A stretch of 64,000 bases of DNA, taken from contig AP024676.1 of NCBI GenBank assembly GCA_025998955.1, positions 310,001 to 374,000 of the forward strand. The letters are read 5' to 3'. The position numbers and the translations under genes are program-made. This DNA comes from Candidatus Roseilinea sp. (GTDB lineage: Bacteria; Chloroflexota; Anaerolineae; J036; Brachytrichaceae). The notes under the pieces are model-generated. The model was not told where the DNA came from, did no database searches, and saw only the letters and a list, made by a program, of their open reading frames with translations. This document shows positions 1 through 7,348 of this stretch, piece by piece (position 1 is the stretch's first letter; the number at the start of each line of letters is the position of its first letter).

Positions 1-124
1 CTACGGTTCAAGAAGCGTCGTCCCATGAGCGGTTGTAAGCGAAAATGCGGCGCGGTATACTCCCGCCGATTTACTCGTCGAATAAATGGAAATCGAAGAC
101 GTTGTTACACATACGGAGTGAACG

Positions 125-445
125 ATGACGCTAGTCGAAGCGCTTCAGACCATGGCTGCAAATTTCAATCCCGCGTTGGCCAAAGGCGTAAACGCGGTGA
201 TTCAATTGAACGCGACCGGCGACGGTGGCGGCAATTATGCATTGGCCATCGCCGATGGCAAATTTGACGTGCAGGAGGGCGTAGTCGAACAGCCCACCGT
301 CACCATCAACGTGGCCGCTCAGGACTGGATTGATATTATCGGTGGCCGGCTCGACCCGACCAAAGCATTCATGAGCGGCAAGCTCCGCATCGCCGGCGAC
401 CTCGGCCTGATGATGCGCTTTCAGCGCATGTTCATGACCGGCTGA
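125..445 (+). CDS. SCP2 sterol-binding-domain protein
   Basis: A 106-residue protein made almost entirely of one SCP2-like fold. Its middle is the typical strand-rich part (YALAIADGKFDVQEG, then VTINVAAQDWIDIIGGRLDP) and it ends with helices around KAFMSGKLRIAGDLGLMMRF, the usual SCP2 signature. The family binds lipid-like ligands in a hydrophobic pocket. The ligand cannot be read from sequence. A GGAG Shine-Dalgarno lies about 8 bases before the ATG. The next gene starts 12 bases downstream, so the two are probably co-transcribed. Confidence 0.85.
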   Translation: MTLVEALQTMAANFNPALAKGVNAVIQLNATGDGGGNYALAIADGKFDVQEGVVEQPTVTINVAAQDWIDIIGGRLDPTKAFMSGKLRIAGDLGLMMRFQRMFMTG

Positions 446-456
446 TCGAAGGCCGC

Positions 457-1302
457 ATGGCCGAAGCCACCCCCTTTGATGTTCTAGCTCGCGCCTGGCA
501 ATCCGGCGGGCCGGACCACGCTGCGAGCCTCTGCCATCCTGACGCGACATGGGTCGTGGATGGCCGGCCATACCGAAGCCGCGCCGGAATCGGCGAATAT
601 CTGCGCGCGGTCGCGAGCGCCCCAGATGGCGTGCGCATCTCGGTGCGCCGCGCGTTTCACGATCTGCGCGAGCCGGAATGGTGGGTAGCCGAATGGGCGG
701 TGCGCGTCGCTGCGGGCGCCGGGCGCTGGCGCGAGGTGGAACAGGCTGTGATGTTGCACTTCAGCGCCGGGCGAATCGCGTATCTGCGCATCCACAACGA
801 CCATCGCAGCATCCGTGAAGTCGAGGAGCGCGCGCCACTGCGCGAGGAGCCGTGGCCGCCGTTCATCCCGCCGCGGACACGCGACATGACCTACGACGAG
901 ATCCTCGCCGTGCACTGCCGGCATGTGTCGCAGGGTTGGGCGCGCGGTGATGCCGAAACGGTCGTCAGTTGTCATGCGCCGGAGAGCTTGATCCAGACGT
1001 CGTTCGAAGTCGTGCGCGGCCATGATCAGTTGCGCCGCGCCGTGCACGCCTACTCCGAGAACTACGCCGATACGGTCGTCACGATCCACCGCATCGTGTA
1101 TAGCGGTGATTATTTGGCCATTCATCAGACCTGGAGCTGCACCAACCGCAAAACCGGCGTGCGCGCCGATGACGAGGACCTCAACGTCGGCGTCATGCAA
1201 GACGGCCGGTTTTGGCGCTGGCGCGAATACTACGATAGCACCCAATCGGCCCAGACGTTGGAGCAAACTGTGTTCGGCGCGAAGCGTGGGGATGAACGCT
1301 AA
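457..1302 (+). CDS. tandem NTF2/SnoaL-like domain protein
   Basis: A 281-residue protein that appears to contain two cone-shaped NTF2-like (SnoaL) modules. The first covers about residues 3-125 (FDVLARAWQSGGPDHAASLC, then a helix-strand pattern ending near YLRIHNDHR). The second runs from about residue 148 (EILAVHCRHVSQGWARGD) to the end (FWRWREYYDS). Such modules serve as small-molecule isomerases, cyclases or ligand binders. No catalytic assignment is possible here. It follows the SCP2-like gene by 11 bases. It converges on the GH1 gene with only 5 bases between stop codons. Confidence 0.75.
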   Translation: MAEATPFDVLARAWQSGGPDHAASLCHPDATWVVDGRPYRSRAGIGEYLRAVASAPDGVRISVRRAFHDLREPEWWVAEWAVRVAAGAGRWREVEQAVMLHFSAGRIAYLRIHNDHRSIREVEERAPLREEPWPPFIPPRTRDMTYDEILAVHCRHVSQGWARGDAETVVSCHAPESLIQTSFEVVRGHDQLRRAVHAYSENYADTVVTIHRIVYSGDYLAIHQTWSCTNRKTGVRADDEDLNVGVMQDGRFWRWREYYDSTQSAQTLEQTVFGAKRGDER

Positions 1303-1313
1303 ACCGCTTAGCG
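1297..1313. terminator. short hairpin across two convergent stops
   Basis: A perfect 6-bp stem (CGCTAA/TTAGCG, 5-base loop) spans the stop codons of two convergent genes. No T tract follows on either strand, so a terminator role is only suggested by position. Confidence 0.3.
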
Positions 1314-2648
1314 GTATAGCGTCTGAAACAGTTCCGGCGTGTATTCGCCCACGATCTCGCTGGTGATCGCGCCGGCCTTGATGATGTCGCGGTAGAGTAG
1401 GGCGCTGCGCCGGAATTGACGTTCTTGCGTGTGGGTGTCCATCGCCACCAGCCCGAACTTCATGCGCCACCCTTCGCTCCACTCGAAGTTGTCCACGAAG
1501 CTCCAGTGGTAGTAGCCGCGCACGTCGTAGCACATCTGAATGGCCTGCCAGGTGGTATGCAAGTGCTGCACAAGGAAGGCCGGCCGCAGGTCGTCGTCGT
1601 GATCCGGCAACCCGTTCTCCGTGATGTAGATCGGCAGCTTGTAGCGGCTGAGCTGCCGGGCGAAGATCAGGATGCCCTCGGGATACACCTCGCCGAAGTT
1701 GAAGTCGGTCATCGCCACGTCCTGCGGATAGAGCAGCAGCTCGCTGTAGAACGTCTCGCGCTTGGTGCGGTCGAACGCCACGCGGTGCCGCGTGTAATAG
1801 TTCAGCCCGATCCAGTCGAGCGTACCGCGCAGTTTGCGCGCGCTTGTCCGGGCGCCGCGATTGAGGATCCAATGCCAGCGACCTTTTACCAATGCATCCA
1901 TGATGCTCTGGTTGAACATACTGTTCAGCGCGCGGGCAATTGCTGTGTCGAGCAGGTTGCTGGGACGCATGGGCTGGAAGTGGCGCATGTGATGGGCCAG
2001 GCCGACGCGGGCCAGCTTTTGCTTTTCGTGCAGCGTTTCGTAGGCGGCCGCATGCGCGATGAGCATATTACGCAGCACCTGAGCCGTCAGTGCGGCGTTC
2101 TGCAGGCCGGGCGGCATGCGCCCGCCGGACAGGTAGCCCATGGTGGCATAGACGTTCGGCTCGTTGATCGTGCACCACAGGTCGCACAGGTCGCCCAGCG
2201 CGTGCACCACTTTCTCGGTGAAGCGCCGGAAGAGTGGGACGATCACGTCGGCATCTTCCCAGGCGCGGCGCTCCTCTAACCACCAAGGGTTCGTGAAGTG
2301 GTGCAGCGTGACCATCGGCTCGATGCCGCGCTGTCGTAGCGCAAGCAACATGGCGCGGTAGCGGTCGAGCGCAGCGGAATCGAACTTGCCCTCTCGCGGT
2401 TCGATGCGGCTCCATTCCACCGACAAACGATGCGCGTTCAGACCGAGCGCGACCATGCGGTCGAAGTCTGCTTCGGCGTTGTTCCACCAGTCACAGGCGA
2501 TGCCGGAGCTGTCGCCGTTCATGATGCGTTCGTGCGTCTGCTCCCATTGCCACCACTGGTTGTTCGTGTTGTTGCCTTCCACCTGGTGGGCGGCGGTCGC
2601 AGTGCCCCATTTGAAGTCGGGCGGGAAGTGCATGGTGAATTCGGACAC
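1308..2648 (-). CDS. glycoside hydrolase family 1 (beta-glucosidase-like)
   Basis: A 446-residue GH1 TIM-barrel enzyme of normal family length. The N-terminus has the family pattern FPPDFKWGTATAAHQVEG. The acid/base glutamate is E163 in TINEPNV and the nucleophile is E344 in YITENG. The substrate-binding NEP and WS..E regions are also in place (LSVEWSRIEP). These enzymes hydrolyse beta-glucosides or beta-galactosides by a retaining mechanism. No signal peptide is visible, so it should act in the cytoplasm. The listed start is GTG; an ATG five codons in (2633) begins MHFPPDFKWG and is equally plausible. Confidence 0.92.
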   Translation of the reverse strand: MSEFTMHFPPDFKWGTATAAHQVEGNNTNNQWWQWEQTHERIMNGDSSGIACDWWNNAEADFDRMVALGLNAHRLSVEWSRIEPREGKFDSAALDRYRAMLLALRQRGIEPMVTLHHFTNPWWLEERRAWEDADVIVPLFRRFTEKVVHALGDLCDLWCTINEPNVYATMGYLSGGRMPPGLQNAALTAQVLRNMLIAHAAAYETLHEKQKLARVGLAHHMRHFQPMRPSNLLDTAIARALNSMFNQSIMDALVKGRWHWILNRGARTSARKLRGTLDWIGLNYYTRHRVAFDRTKRETFYSELLLYPQDVAMTDFNFGEVYPEGILIFARQLSRYKLPIYITENGLPDHDDDLRPAFLVQHLHTTWQAIQMCYDVRGYYHWSFVDNFEWSEGWRMKFGLVAMDTHTQERQFRRSALLYRDIIKAGAITSEIVGEYTPELFQTLYR

Positions 2649-2703
2649 GGTTTACGAGGACTGGGACTTGACGACTTGATGACCTAATGGCTGATGATTG
2701 GTG

Positions 2704-2786
2704 AGTGGTAAGTTGGTAATTCGTCGCTGGCGGGTGTTCGCTCATCACTACTTACCGGTTACCAATTACCGGTGACCAGCGACGAG
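2704..2786. repeat. intergenic word/reverse-complement mosaic
   Basis: Three short words (GGTAAG, TTGGTAATT, CGTCGCTGG at 2707-2730) recur as reverse complements at 2751-2784, in the same left-to-right order. The pairs therefore cross rather than nest, so this is not a simple hairpin. It lies between the GH1 and FemAB-like genes and contains no plausible gene. Confidence 0.55.
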
Positions 2787-2789
2787 CGA

Positions 2790-3875
2790 CTACGCGGCTA
2801 GGCCGGTGGACTTGCGTATGGCGCGGGCGCGGTTGAACAGCCACCAGCGCAGTGGAGAGAGCACACACGCCCATGCGCCGATGTGCCTGATCACCTGCCC
2901 ACCGAAGCCGCGCTTGAAGCGATACACCCCCCATAGCCCATCGTTGCGTTTCTCGAAGCTGTCTTCGAGTATGGCTTCGTCTTCGTCCGGCACGCCCCAC
3001 ATATCGTACGTTTTGCAGCCGCGCTGGCGCGCCCAGAGCATGGCTTCCCATTGCAGCAGATACGTGGGCATCAACTCGCGGTAGTTGTTGGTGCTGGCGC
3101 CGTAGAGGTAGATGGCTCGCTCGCCCAACGCCGTCACGATCAAAGTGGCCAGCGGTTCGTGCCGGTATTCGGCAATCAACAGTCGGGCCGGCGCATCTGC
3201 GCCGCGCGTGAACAGGTTGAGAAAGTCGCGGTAGTAGGACAGCGGATGGATGGCGAACGTGTCGCGCTCGGCCGTTGTGCGCAACATCGCATAGAAAAGC
3301 TCGGCATCATCCGTGTTGCCGACGCGCACGGTCACGCCGCGCCGCTTGGCCAGCCCGATGTTGTAGCGCGTCTTCTGTTTCATCGCTGCCAGGATGTCCA
3401 CGTCCTCATCCACATCCAAGTTGACCCAGAGGGTGCGGCGCGGCTGCACGCTGAAATCCACCGGCTGTAGTTTCAAGCGCTCGAGCAGGTGACGGTCCGA
3501 TGGTGTGTCGAGTAGATCGGGTTCGATCACGGCCGCGAACGCGCCGTGATTGCGCGCCAGACGGCAAACGGTGCGCACGGCGGCTGCGGCGTACTCTTCA
3601 TCGTCCCAGTTCACCACCGGCCCACGCGGGACGTAGGCGATTTTGCCCAGGCCATAGGGCAATGAGCGTATCAGCGTCAACGCTACGCCGACCGGCCTGT
3701 TTTGATCGCCGAGCACACTGGCGCGTGCGGCGCGCCAGCCATGCGCAGCCTTGAGTTTGCCCCATGCCTGGGTCTGCAAGATGTGACCGTGGGGATGTCG
3801 TGAGACGAAGCTGTCCCACTCGGATTCGGAGATTTCGCGCGGCCGGGCGCGCGGCGGAACTTGGCGAGATCGCAT
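2790..3875 (-). CDS. FemAB-like aminoacyl/GNAT-fold transferase
   Basis: A 361-residue protein resembling the FemAB/FemX peptidyltransferase family, with two GNAT-like halves. The N-terminal signature is SESEWDSFVSRHPHGHILQT followed by WGKLKAAHGW. The second half has the usual YYRDFLNLF and YLYGASTNNYRELMPTYLLQ segments, then YDMWGVPDEDE. Classical members add amino acids from aminoacyl-tRNA to peptidoglycan precursors; many others act on exopolysaccharides or small molecules, so the substrate is open. It is a single gene between repeats and a tRNA, with no peptidoglycan genes beside it. Confidence 0.8.
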   Translation of the reverse strand: MRSRQVPPRARPREISESEWDSFVSRHPHGHILQTQAWGKLKAAHGWRAARASVLGDQNRPVGVALTLIRSLPYGLGKIAYVPRGPVVNWDDEEYAAAAVRTVCRLARNHGAFAAVIEPDLLDTPSDRHLLERLKLQPVDFSVQPRRTLWVNLDVDEDVDILAAMKQKTRYNIGLAKRRGVTVRVGNTDDAELFYAMLRTTAERDTFAIHPLSYYRDFLNLFTRGADAPARLLIAEYRHEPLATLIVTALGERAIYLYGASTNNYRELMPTYLLQWEAMLWARQRGCKTYDMWGVPDEDEAILEDSFEKRNDGLWGVYRFKRGFGGQVIRHIGAWACVLSPLRWWLFNRARAIRKSTGLAA

Positions 3876-3932
3876 CTATGAGCGCATACGGAAGGGCGAA
3901 GCACCTATGCAGTGATACTTCGCCCTGCTCAA

Positions 3933-4006
3933 TCGGGGAACAGGGATTTGAACCCTGGACCTCTGCGACCCGAACGCAGCGCGCTACCAGGCTGCGCCAT
4001 TCCCCG
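3933..4006 (-). tRNA. tRNA-Pro (anticodon CGG)
   Basis: Read on the minus strand, a 74-base cloverleaf: 7-bp acceptor stem CGGGGAA/TTCCCCG with discriminator A, D-arm with AGCCTGGTAGCGC, anticodon stem CTGCG/CGCAG around loop TTCGGGT, and T-arm GGTTCAAATCC. The loop gives anticodon CGG, which reads proline CCG. The CCA end is not encoded. Confidence 0.95.
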
Positions 4007-4019
4007 CGAAAGCAACGTG

Positions 4020-4025
4020 ATTATA
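4020..4025 (-). promoter_or_regulatory. -10 box for tRNA-Pro
   Basis: A perfect TATAAT on the minus strand lies 13 bases before the mature tRNA 5' end. That places transcription start about 6 bases upstream of the tRNA. No good -35 box is visible. Confidence 0.55.
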
Positions 4026-4056
4026 CACACGCCTGCTTACCTCGGGTGCATTGGGG

Positions 4057-4222
4057 TGCATTTCAAAATGGGGGGAGCGCGGACCGGCCTGCAGCGAGAT
4101 TCGCTTCGGTCGCGCTGGGATCAATCCCGGCGCTGAGCATACGGGCAAGCCGCGCGCATCCTGCCCCTTTCGGCCTAGGCGTTTACGCCGGGGCGGGCCT
4201 CCGTTGGCGAATGTGCATCCCG
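4057..4222 (+). repeat. dispersed hairpin repeat, copy A
   Basis: About 160 bases that recur, in the opposite orientation, at 51134-51277, with a shorter copy at 54137-54215. Shared landmarks, in order, are TTCAAAATGGGGG, GCAGCG..ATTCGCTTC, a palindrome GCTGGGATCAATCCCGGC, GCTGAGCATACGGGCA, CGCGCATCC and GTTTACGCC.GGGCGGG. It fills most of the 320-base gap between tRNA-Pro and the aldolase-like gene; the rest of the gap has no gene. No transposase is present. Confidence 0.7.
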
Positions 4223-4328
4223 ATGAGCGGCGCGAATATACTACGCATATACAACAGCGCTTGAGTCAGAAGAGGTAATTCTGCGTCGGCGACACCGAGT
4301 CGCCAACGACCTGTCAAGGAGAGTTCTG

Positions 4329-5783
4329 ATGTCCAATACAATTCGCGAATTGATCCATGCGACCGACAATGCAATCCAGATGATTGCGGGCAAGGCGCAG
4401 GTGCGGCGCGACGACTCCATGCTCACCATGGACCTAGGCGTAGAGGTGCGCGACGAAGCCAGCTTGCGCAGCAAGGGGATTGATGCTCTGGTGAATGCTG
4501 CGGTTTTTGGTACACCGGCGCAGCAGGCCGCAGCACGCTGGTTGATCTGGGAAACGGGACAGGCGCTGGGTATTCGCCCGGCGTCTATCCATGAGCTATA
4601 CATTGCGCGTGGTCGCAACGCGCTCGATCACACCTTCACTACGCCGGCCATGAACATTCGTATGATGGCCTACGACACCGCGCGCGCTGCCATCCGCGCG
4701 GCTATCGAAGGGAGGGTCGGTGCATTCATCTTCGAGATCGCCCGCAGTGAGATGACCTATACCGAGCAGCGCCCGGCCGAGTACACCACCGTCATGATTG
4801 CCGCTGCCATCAAAGAGGGCTACCGTGGCCCGCTGTTCATCCAGGGTGATCACTTTCAGGTGAACGCTAAGAAGTACAAGACTGACGCCGACACCGAGCT
4901 GGCCGCTCTGCGCAAGCTGATTGACGAAGCGCTGGCTGCCGGCTTCTACAACATTGACATTGACACCTCTACGTTGGTGGACTTGAGCAAGCCGACGCTA
5001 GACGAACAGCAGCACCTGAACTATGAACTGTGTGCGCTGTTCAGCGACTACATCCGGCAGCGCCAGCCGGTCGGTTTGATCGTCTCGCTGGGCGGTGAGA
5101 TCGGCGAAGTCGGCCAGAAGAACAGCGACATCCATGAGCTGCGCGCCTTCATGAGTGGTTACTTGCGCCATATCAAGCATCAGCCCGGCATCAGCAAGAT
5201 CTCCATCCAGACCGGCACGTCGCACGGCGGGGTGGTGCTGCCCGATGGCTCGATCGCCGATGTGAACATTGACTTCGACACGTTGCGCGAACTTTCCACC
5301 GCTGCGCGCGAGGAATACGGCATGGGCGGCGCCGTGCAGCATGGTGCGAGCACGTTGCCCGAGGAGGCCTTCGGCAAGTTTGTGCAAGCCGGCGCGATCG
5401 AGGTGCACCTGGCCACCGCCTTCCAGCAGATCGCCTACGCCAACCTGCCCAAGGCGCTCAACGACGAGATCACGCAATGGTTGTTCAAGCACGCCGCCGA
5501 CGAACGCAAACCGGGCGACACCGACGAGCAATTTCTACACAAGGTTCGCAAGAAGGCCACCGGCCCGTTCAAGAAGGAGCTCTGGTCATTGCCTGAGGCT
5601 GACCGCGCGCGGATACGCGATGCCTTGCAGCAGCGCTTCAGCATGCTGTTCAATCGGCTGGGTGTGGAGCGGACGAAGGCGATGGTGGAGAGCTTCGTGA
5701 CAGTCCGTGAAGTGCACAAGCGCCCCGAGGATTTCGGCGCGGCACCGGCGGTGGTCGAAGACGTGCGCGGGTTGGCGGACTGA
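4329..5783 (+). CDS. class II fructose-bisphosphate aldolase family enzyme
   Basis: A 484-residue TIM-barrel protein of the class II (zinc) ketose-bisphosphate aldolase family. The DH pair is in QGDHFQVN (D174, H175). Further candidate zinc or phosphate-site residues are E257 in GGEIGEVG, H299 in TGTSHGGVV and H338 in AVQHGAS. It is well over 100 residues longer than standard FbaA, with an extra N-terminal region and a charged helical C-terminus (HKVRKKATGPFKKELWSLPE). The exact sugar phosphate (fructose-, tagatose- or another) cannot be read. The start is well supported: AAGGAGAG lies 5 bases before the ATG. Confidence 0.8.
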   Translation: MSNTIRELIHATDNAIQMIAGKAQVRRDDSMLTMDLGVEVRDEASLRSKGIDALVNAAVFGTPAQQAAARWLIWETGQALGIRPASIHELYIARGRNALDHTFTTPAMNIRMMAYDTARAAIRAAIEGRVGAFIFEIARSEMTYTEQRPAEYTTVMIAAAIKEGYRGPLFIQGDHFQVNAKKYKTDADTELAALRKLIDEALAAGFYNIDIDTSTLVDLSKPTLDEQQHLNYELCALFSDYIRQRQPVGLIVSLGGEIGEVGQKNSDIHELRAFMSGYLRHIKHQPGISKISIQTGTSHGGVVLPDGSIADVNIDFDTLRELSTAAREEYGMGGAVQHGASTLPEEAFGKFVQAGAIEVHLATAFQQIAYANLPKALNDEITQWLFKHAADERKPGDTDEQFLHKVRKKATGPFKKELWSLPEADRARIRDALQQRFSMLFNRLGVERTKAMVESFVTVREVHKRPEDFGAAPAVVEDVRGLAD

Positions 5784-5844
5784 GTTGTTCGATAGTGTGA
5801 TGGATGGGTTGTGTGTGGCGTGACTGCCGGACGCGTGATCCAAA

Positions 5845-6978
5845 GTGAAGATGACTAAGCGACGAGTGTTGTTTTTGACGAGTCCGGTAGGTCCGTTAGG
5901 ATCGGGTGAGGGGGGCGGCGTCGAGACGAATCTGATGAATTTGACGCCCATTCTGGCGCGGCGAGGGCACAAGGTGGCCATCGTCGCGCCGGCGGGCAGC
6001 GTCCAGCCGTCGCCCGACGTGCTGGTGTATCAGGTCGAGGGCAAGCCGCCGCCCTACGCGACGACGGCGCGGCGCGATGCGCCGATCATCTGCCAGCCCG
6101 ACGGCGTGCTGGAGCGCATGTGGGAGCTGGCCATGCGCGTCCAGGATGAATACGACGCGATCATCGGCATCAACTACGATTGGATTGCCTACTACCTCAC
6201 GCCCTTCTTCAAGACGCCGGTCGGCCACATTATCAGCATCGCCTCCACGATTGACGCCGTGGACGAGATCATCCGCGAGCGGTTCTACGAGTATCCCAAC
6301 CACTTCGCGGTGAACACGTGCGCGCAGGCGGCCACCTTCCCGTTCATTGACCCTTGCCGCATGATGTCGCTCTACGGCGGCATTGACTTGGCCAAGTACG
6401 AGTTCAACCCCACGCCGCAGAATCGCATCAGTTGGGTGGCGCGCATCTCGCCGGAGAAAGGGCTGGAAGATGCGTTCGCCGTGGCGCAGCGCCTGCGTTT
6501 GCCGCTCGACGTGTGCGGCAAGATGCAGCATCCGGAGTATTGGAACGACTGTGTCGCGCGCTATCCAGACGTGGACGTGACCTATCACGGCTTCCTGAGC
6601 CAGGATGCGTTGCACCGTGTGGTGCGCGATACGAAGGCGATGTTGATGACGCCGCACTGGGTCGAGGCCTTCGGCAACACGTGCATCGAGGCGCTGGCCG
6701 GCGGCACGCCGGTGATCGCCTACAACGAAGGCGGGCCGTCGGAGCTGGTGCAGGATGGTGTGAGCGGCTTCCTCACGCCGCCGCGCAACATAGATGCATT
6801 GACCGAGGCCGTGCGCCGGGTGGATCAACTAGATCGCCGGAACGCCCGCAAGCGCGCCGAGCAGTTTTCGCTGGAGCGCTTCGCCGATCGCTACGAGCGC
6901 TTCATCGAGCATGTGATCTATGGCGATCCGCAAGCGCTCGTCGAATGGGAGCTGCAGGCGTCGCACCCGCATTACTGA
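5845..6978 (+). CDS. GT4 family glycosyltransferase
   Basis: A 377-residue GT-B fold glycosyltransferase. The N-terminal Rossmann domain opens with RRVLFLTSPVGPLGSGEGGG, a glycine-rich acceptor-side loop typical of family GT4, followed by RGHKVAIVAPAG. The C-terminal nucleotide-sugar domain has ISWVARISPEKGLEDA and the E-x7-E donor motif in EAFGNTCIEALAGGTPVIAY. Neither the sugar donor nor the acceptor can be identified. The listed start is GTG; an ATG two codons later (5851) is also possible. It overlaps the tail of the next, minus-strand gene by 7 bases. Confidence 0.87.
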   Translation: MKMTKRRVLFLTSPVGPLGSGEGGGVETNLMNLTPILARRGHKVAIVAPAGSVQPSPDVLVYQVEGKPPPYATTARRDAPIICQPDGVLERMWELAMRVQDEYDAIIGINYDWIAYYLTPFFKTPVGHIISIASTIDAVDEIIRERFYEYPNHFAVNTCAQAATFPFIDPCRMMSLYGGIDLAKYEFNPTPQNRISWVARISPEKGLEDAFAVAQRLRLPLDVCGKMQHPEYWNDCVARYPDVDVTYHGFLSQDALHRVVRDTKAMLMTPHWVEAFGNTCIEALAGGTPVIAYNEGGPSELVQDGVSGFLTPPRNIDALTEAVRRVDQLDRRNARKRAEQFSLERFADRYERFIEHVIYGDPQALVEWELQASHPHY

Positions 6979-7283
6979 GGGCGTGATGCGATGAACCAGA
7001 CGATCATCAACGCGCCCGCTGTTGCCGAGGCGAGCGCCATCAGTTTGGCGAGCCTGGACGATTCGGCGAACCGTTCGTAGTAGGCCGTGCCGATGATGGC
7101 CCAGAGGCCGGTCGTCACGCCAATGGCACCGACAACCATCCAGGCTACGCTCGTTGCACCTGACATCGAACTAGCGCCGGACAAAACCGAATAGATCACC
7201 GCTGCGCTGGTCAGCAGGTTGATCATCGTGCTGATTTGGCCGAGGATCTTGAGCAGCCCTATCAAAAAACGCTTGCTGTTCAC
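6972..7283 (-). CDS. small membrane protein of unknown function
   Basis: About 103 residues with three hydrophobic segments (around LLTSAAVIYSVLSGAS, VAWMVVGAIGVTTGLWAIIG and LAKLMALASATAGALMIVWF), a short positive N-terminus (MNSKRFLIG) and a cytosolic-looking charged loop (YYERFAESSR). I chose the GTG at 7283 because GGGAG lies 9 bases before it. The frame stays open upstream to 7328, which would run into the divergent GH38 gene. I do not recognise the family. Confidence 0.5.
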   Translation of the reverse strand: MNSKRFLIGLLKILGQISTMINLLTSAAVIYSVLSGASSMSGATSVAWMVVGAIGVTTGLWAIIGTAYYERFAESSRLAKLMALASATAGALMIVWFIASRPQ

Positions 7284-7348
7284 GGTGTGGTGCTCCCACT
7301 CGACTGTACTTGCAAATCCGCTTTGCACATCGAAAATGGCCGCGACGT